This document shows positions 61,225-64,000 of a stretch of 64,000 nucleotides of DNA, piece after piece. A model generated the notes under the pieces. The model had not been told where the DNA came from. It made no database searches and worked only from the letters and a program-made list of their open reading frames with translations. Position numbers and translations under genes: made by a program. Source of the stretch: Ascaphus truei (lineage: Eukaryota > Chordata > Amphibia > Anura > Ascaphidae); assembly GCA_036426205.1 (NCBI GenBank), contig CM071568.1, positions 49,254,301 through 49,318,300 of the forward strand. Reading direction: 5' to 3'. How positions within the stretch are numbered: the stretch's first letter is position 1; the number at the start of each line of letters is the position of its first letter.

Positions 61225-61381
61225 ATCCATTGTAACACCACCGGAAGATGAGATCAGTATCTCGAAAGCTCGCACCAATAAAAGCATTTTGTTAGCCACA
61301 GAACGGTATCGTCTATTCGTTTTTGAATATAAATATATATATTTATTATTTTGATTATTAAGCTCGGCTAACACGGTACAG

Positions 61382-61382
<1 letters not shown>
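61225..61382 (+). mobile_element. Penelope-type terminal fragment
   Basis: GAGATCAGTATCTCGAAAGC then AATAAAAGCATTTTGTTAGC and GCTAACACGGTACAGATAC. The GCTAACACGG word recurs, as CTAACACGGC, at 10073. It ends in an (AC)n run at 61382-61412. Confidence 0.5.
61240..61268 (+). ncRNA. hammerhead-core-like motif, damaged first box
   Basis: CGGAAGA replaces CTGANGA. It is followed by T, a perfect 5-bp stem II (GAGAT/ATCTC, loop CAGT) and GAAA. The stem is well kept while the first box is altered at one or two bases. Confidence 0.3.

Positions 61383-61412
<30 letters not shown>
61382..61412. repeat. (AC)n microsatellite
   Basis: About 15 dinucleotides, after the Penelope-type fragment. Confidence 0.93.
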
Positions 61413-61415
<3 letters not shown>

Positions 61416-61436
61416 TTTTGGTTTTAATATACAGTA

Positions 61437-61775
61437 TGCAGCCTTTGATTATCTTTATTGAAAACGAATCAACTAAACTTGACAATCGATTCGTTCTACC
61501 GTAATCGATCAGCACATATATTGCTTCCCAGGCTTCACTAAATGGCTGCCTTTCACTTTCAAACCAATCCTTCAGCCAGTGTAACACAGCAGCTACTATT
61601 CTTATATTACCAGGGTAACATTATCTATTGTTACAGTTTGCAGCTCAAACTGCTGGGATATATTGGCAACAAATTATCACAAACAGTAAAGTGTAGAAAA
61701 GATCTGCACTGCTGTGGTGGTGGGCTAAAACCTGCTATAGAAATCAAAGGATGCTCATTAAAATTCATTTAAACA
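61437..61775 (+). repeat. third copy of the 57.7-kb repeat family
   Basis: Shares GCCAGTGTAACACAGCAGCT, TATTGTTACAGTTTGCAGC and GGCAACAAATTATCACAAAC with 57736. The end near 61830 carries the GAACGGATTTATATT word also seen at 26725. Confidence 0.75.
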
Positions 61776-62726
61776 GCATTAAGAGTTGAATATTTTTTTT
61801 TAAATGTAGTAAGTATTAGCTAATACTACAGAACGGATTTATATTAAAAAAAAAACACGTACGATATGCATGTACGTCTTTATTTATATAGTGACATTCA
61901 TATGCATAGCTATATAGCTTGGATTGCTACTTTAAAAACAATTAACAAGCAATAAGTTACTATTTGGAAACAGGTTATTTTCTTATCATATGTGGTCCTT
62001 TCTTATTTTGCATACATACAGTAAAAAAAAACGAATTGGTAACAAATGTAACTTTAGGCAACTATGTTGCCCTTATTTCCTACTCCCATTTGATTTGGTT
62101 AATTTACATCGATTTTATTCAATGTTTACATTTGTCACATACTGTATAGACAATGTAGGAGTTATTGCATCAGCAAAATAGTTCACATGTGATAAGAGTA
62201 ACCTGCACTTCTTATACAAATGTTATTGTGGAATTTCAAGGGGCTCCTCAACAGGCAAGAATTGTTTTGGTTTAAAAAAAAAACAAAACACATTTTAAAA
62301 GTGCTTCTCTTTGCTTGAAAGTATTTTATGCCACAAGCTATGGTAGAAATAGACCGATTGTGTTTTAGTTAAATTGATATAGAAATAAATGATGGGTTTA
62401 AATCGGATTAGGAATAAACCATAGTAAATCAGTGTTTATTCTGCATTTGCAAAGCAGAAGAGGAGAGAGTGGCCAACTTCTTAAAAACAGGTCCCTGTTC
62501 TTTAAACACAAAATGCATTATTTATGGGACACTCATTCACCCTCTGAGATAATACAGCTCAGGGGGAATCAGCACACCTGAGACCCCAGAAGAAGTCTGG
62601 ATGGGAAGTGGTGTCATTCACAGGCTCAAGTAAACTTCTTGCCACTTAAATGGACAGTCCTTCATAGCAGCAACTGTGTCAGTTATACATTTAATAGGCT
62701 CAAAATAACAACAGAATAGGGTCAGA
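61776..62726. other. esrp1 intron, nothing recognised
   Basis: AT-rich sequence without assignable element beyond the repeat edge near 61830. Confidence 0.35.
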
Positions 62727-62841
62727 CGTGTGTGTGTGTGTGTGTGGTGGTGTGTGTGTGTGTGTGTGTGGTGGTGTGTGTGTGTGGTGTGTGTTGTGTG
62801 TGGTGTGTGTGTTTATATATATCTATATATTATATATATAT
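62727..62841. repeat. (GT)n microsatellite with AT-rich end
   Basis: GT/GTG repeats with interruptions up to about 62811, followed by TATATATCTATATATT. Confidence 0.93.
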
Positions 62842-63617
62842 CTTATTTTTTTTTTGAAGTTTACTTTAAAACATTGTAAACATTGTAAACATTGCAACTT
62901 TAATGTAAGAAATAAAAAATCATTAAAAAACACACGTTTCTATTCAATGTATTAAACCTATCTCTGCCATTCGTTCACTGTGGTGTTAAGTGGGACTGCA
63001 GCTTTAAAGAACAGGGCACTGCCCAGTGGGGTGGGAGTGAATGAGACCGGATTGTGTGACCCTCCTGCAGGAGGGGATCACTGCCCTATGTGATTACCAG
63101 GTGCCACTAGCCGGGGATTATGAGTGGATAACGCCACATCTGTACTTGTCCAACCCAAGTCACCTGTCTGTTTAGGTAATAGCTCAAAAAAAAAAAAAAA
63201 AAAAGGGCTACATCATGTGTAAAGTCTCACATTTTACATACTGTATGGGCGGAGCGTTATTATTTCACTTTTATGGTTCTCCAAGATCCACCCTACAGAT
63301 TCACTAATCTGACAAAATTCAGCATTTGTTCGTAGGAGCTTTCTTAAAAGCAATATACACACACATTTAAATACATATATACATAAGTAATTTATGGTAT
63401 AGCAAAGTGCCTATCTGTTTAAGCATCATCTAAACTTAATGCAAGAGGTCTTGACATTTGCTATGCTCCTGTGCACCTGTGTCACTAAGGAGGTCAATTG
63501 TAGAAGACTCCCAAAAACGGGAAGCCGCCTCCTGCAGTGCCTTATTGCCCACAGATCAGGTGCCACAGAGGTAAAAGGGGGTATTGGATTGTTATCAGTA
63601 ACAGAAGAATGTGTCAC
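62842..63617. other. esrp1 intron, nothing recognised
   Basis: Contains an (ACATTGTAA)-type triple repeat at 62872-62895 and an A run at 63186-63204. Confidence 0.35.
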
Positions 63618-63746
63618 CTGTCGCAGAGCTTGTTCTAACTGAGGAGCCACCATCAGACTTTCTGCTTCTATCTTGGGGTCGTCGTTACATTCTTCTGTCA
63701 CCTCCAGGTGATCAGGTCTGACTGTGACTTCATGCAACTCTCCCAC
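63618..63746 (-). CDS. esrp1: esrp1 exon: N-terminal domain, first exon seen (43 codons)
   Basis: The minus strand reads VGELHEVTVRPDHLEVTEE and ends EQALRQ, which matches residues just after the ESRP1 start-exon region. The acceptor is a pyrimidine-rich CTGTCTTGAAG and the donor is GTGACA. The exon begins and ends in phase 0. It belongs to the N-terminal domain of ESRP/Fusilli proteins, a region described as DnaQ/RNase H-like in fold; no catalytic role is established for it. The open frame runs upstream through the acceptor, but that extension has no ESRP1 similarity and is intron. The exon before it lies outside the window or was not recognised in the 254 bases left. Confidence 0.93.
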
Positions 63747-64000
63747 CTTCAAGACAGGACAGCACAAAGTCAGAACATGGTTATCACACCACCAGTCACC
63801 TATATTAACCCCATTAGCCTGACTCTCAAGCAAACCAAGTACTATTGTATGCCAACTATACCCCCAGCCCAACACAATGTATGTCTCTCCAGGGCCCAGG
63901 TGTAAACATGTCCTTGTAGCACATTATGAAGCCTGTAGTTGGGAAGTAATGATTTGGGCCACTAGAGAAGCCTCAATCCACTTGGCATACCCATTCTTTT
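63747..64000. other. esrp1 intron upstream of the first visible exon
   Basis: No start-exon sequence of ESRP1 (VVLFGITAGATGAKLG-like) was seen in these bases. Confidence 0.5.

Noticed and set aside
63426..63875. 149-codon minus-strand ORF as a whole gene
   Set aside because: Only its middle 43 codons match ESRP1. The rest is intron read through both splice sites.

Overview
This is a vertebrate nuclear genome window, most likely from an amphibian (probably a frog). It has short exons with GT-AG introns, AT-rich intergenic-style sequence and very dense transposon debris. The mix of L2, CR1, RTE, L1 and Penelope-like retroelements, solo LTRs with 4-5 bp target duplications, hAT and PIF/Harbinger MITEs and many CpG-rich MITEs fits amphibians. 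There is no prokaryotic gene organisation.

One host gene is present. It is esrp1 (epithelial splicing regulatory protein 1), on the minus strand, filling the window from about 63.75 kb down past 7 kb. Eleven coding exons could be read and joined with consistent reading phase: 63618-63746, 56467-56580, 40895-41006, 20940-21038, 17233-17287, 15497-15607, 13148-13280, 13004-13046, 11883-12184, 10287-10505 and 6987-7185. They total 1516 coding bases and cover most of the N-terminal domain and all three RRMs. The start exon lies beyond position 64000. The C-terminal exons lie before position 1 or in sequence I could not recognise.

Everything else is intronic or downstream and is mostly mobile DNA. 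0.2-4.3 kb: a short LTR element with unrecognised ORFs, no visible pol, and a 3' LTR broken by a MITE. 4.3-17 kb: the RRM exons with small introns, a hAT relic carrying a nested solo LTR, and another solo LTR. 17-41 kb (mostly intron 4): MITEs, palindromes, RTE and L1 fragments, a 20-bp minisatellite, three solo LTRs and a CR1 fragment. 41-56 kb (intron 3): L2 fragments, a perfect hairpin beside a hAT MITE, a Penelope-like endonuclease relic, and a 5'-truncated L2 with an intact 665-codon reverse transcriptase ORF. 56-64 kb: hAT MITEs, an inverted duplication with a nested element, and Penelope-type ends.

No new multi-gene system was found. The points most worth a second look are: (i) tandem splice donors 12 nt apart at the last visible esrp1 exon, matching a known mammalian CKLP isoform switch; (ii) six hammerhead-ribozyme-core-like motifs in Penelope-type debris; (iii) the LTR element with unrecognised ORFs and a motif shared with several solo LTRs; (iv) the 20-bp minisatellite, open in all three forward frames.
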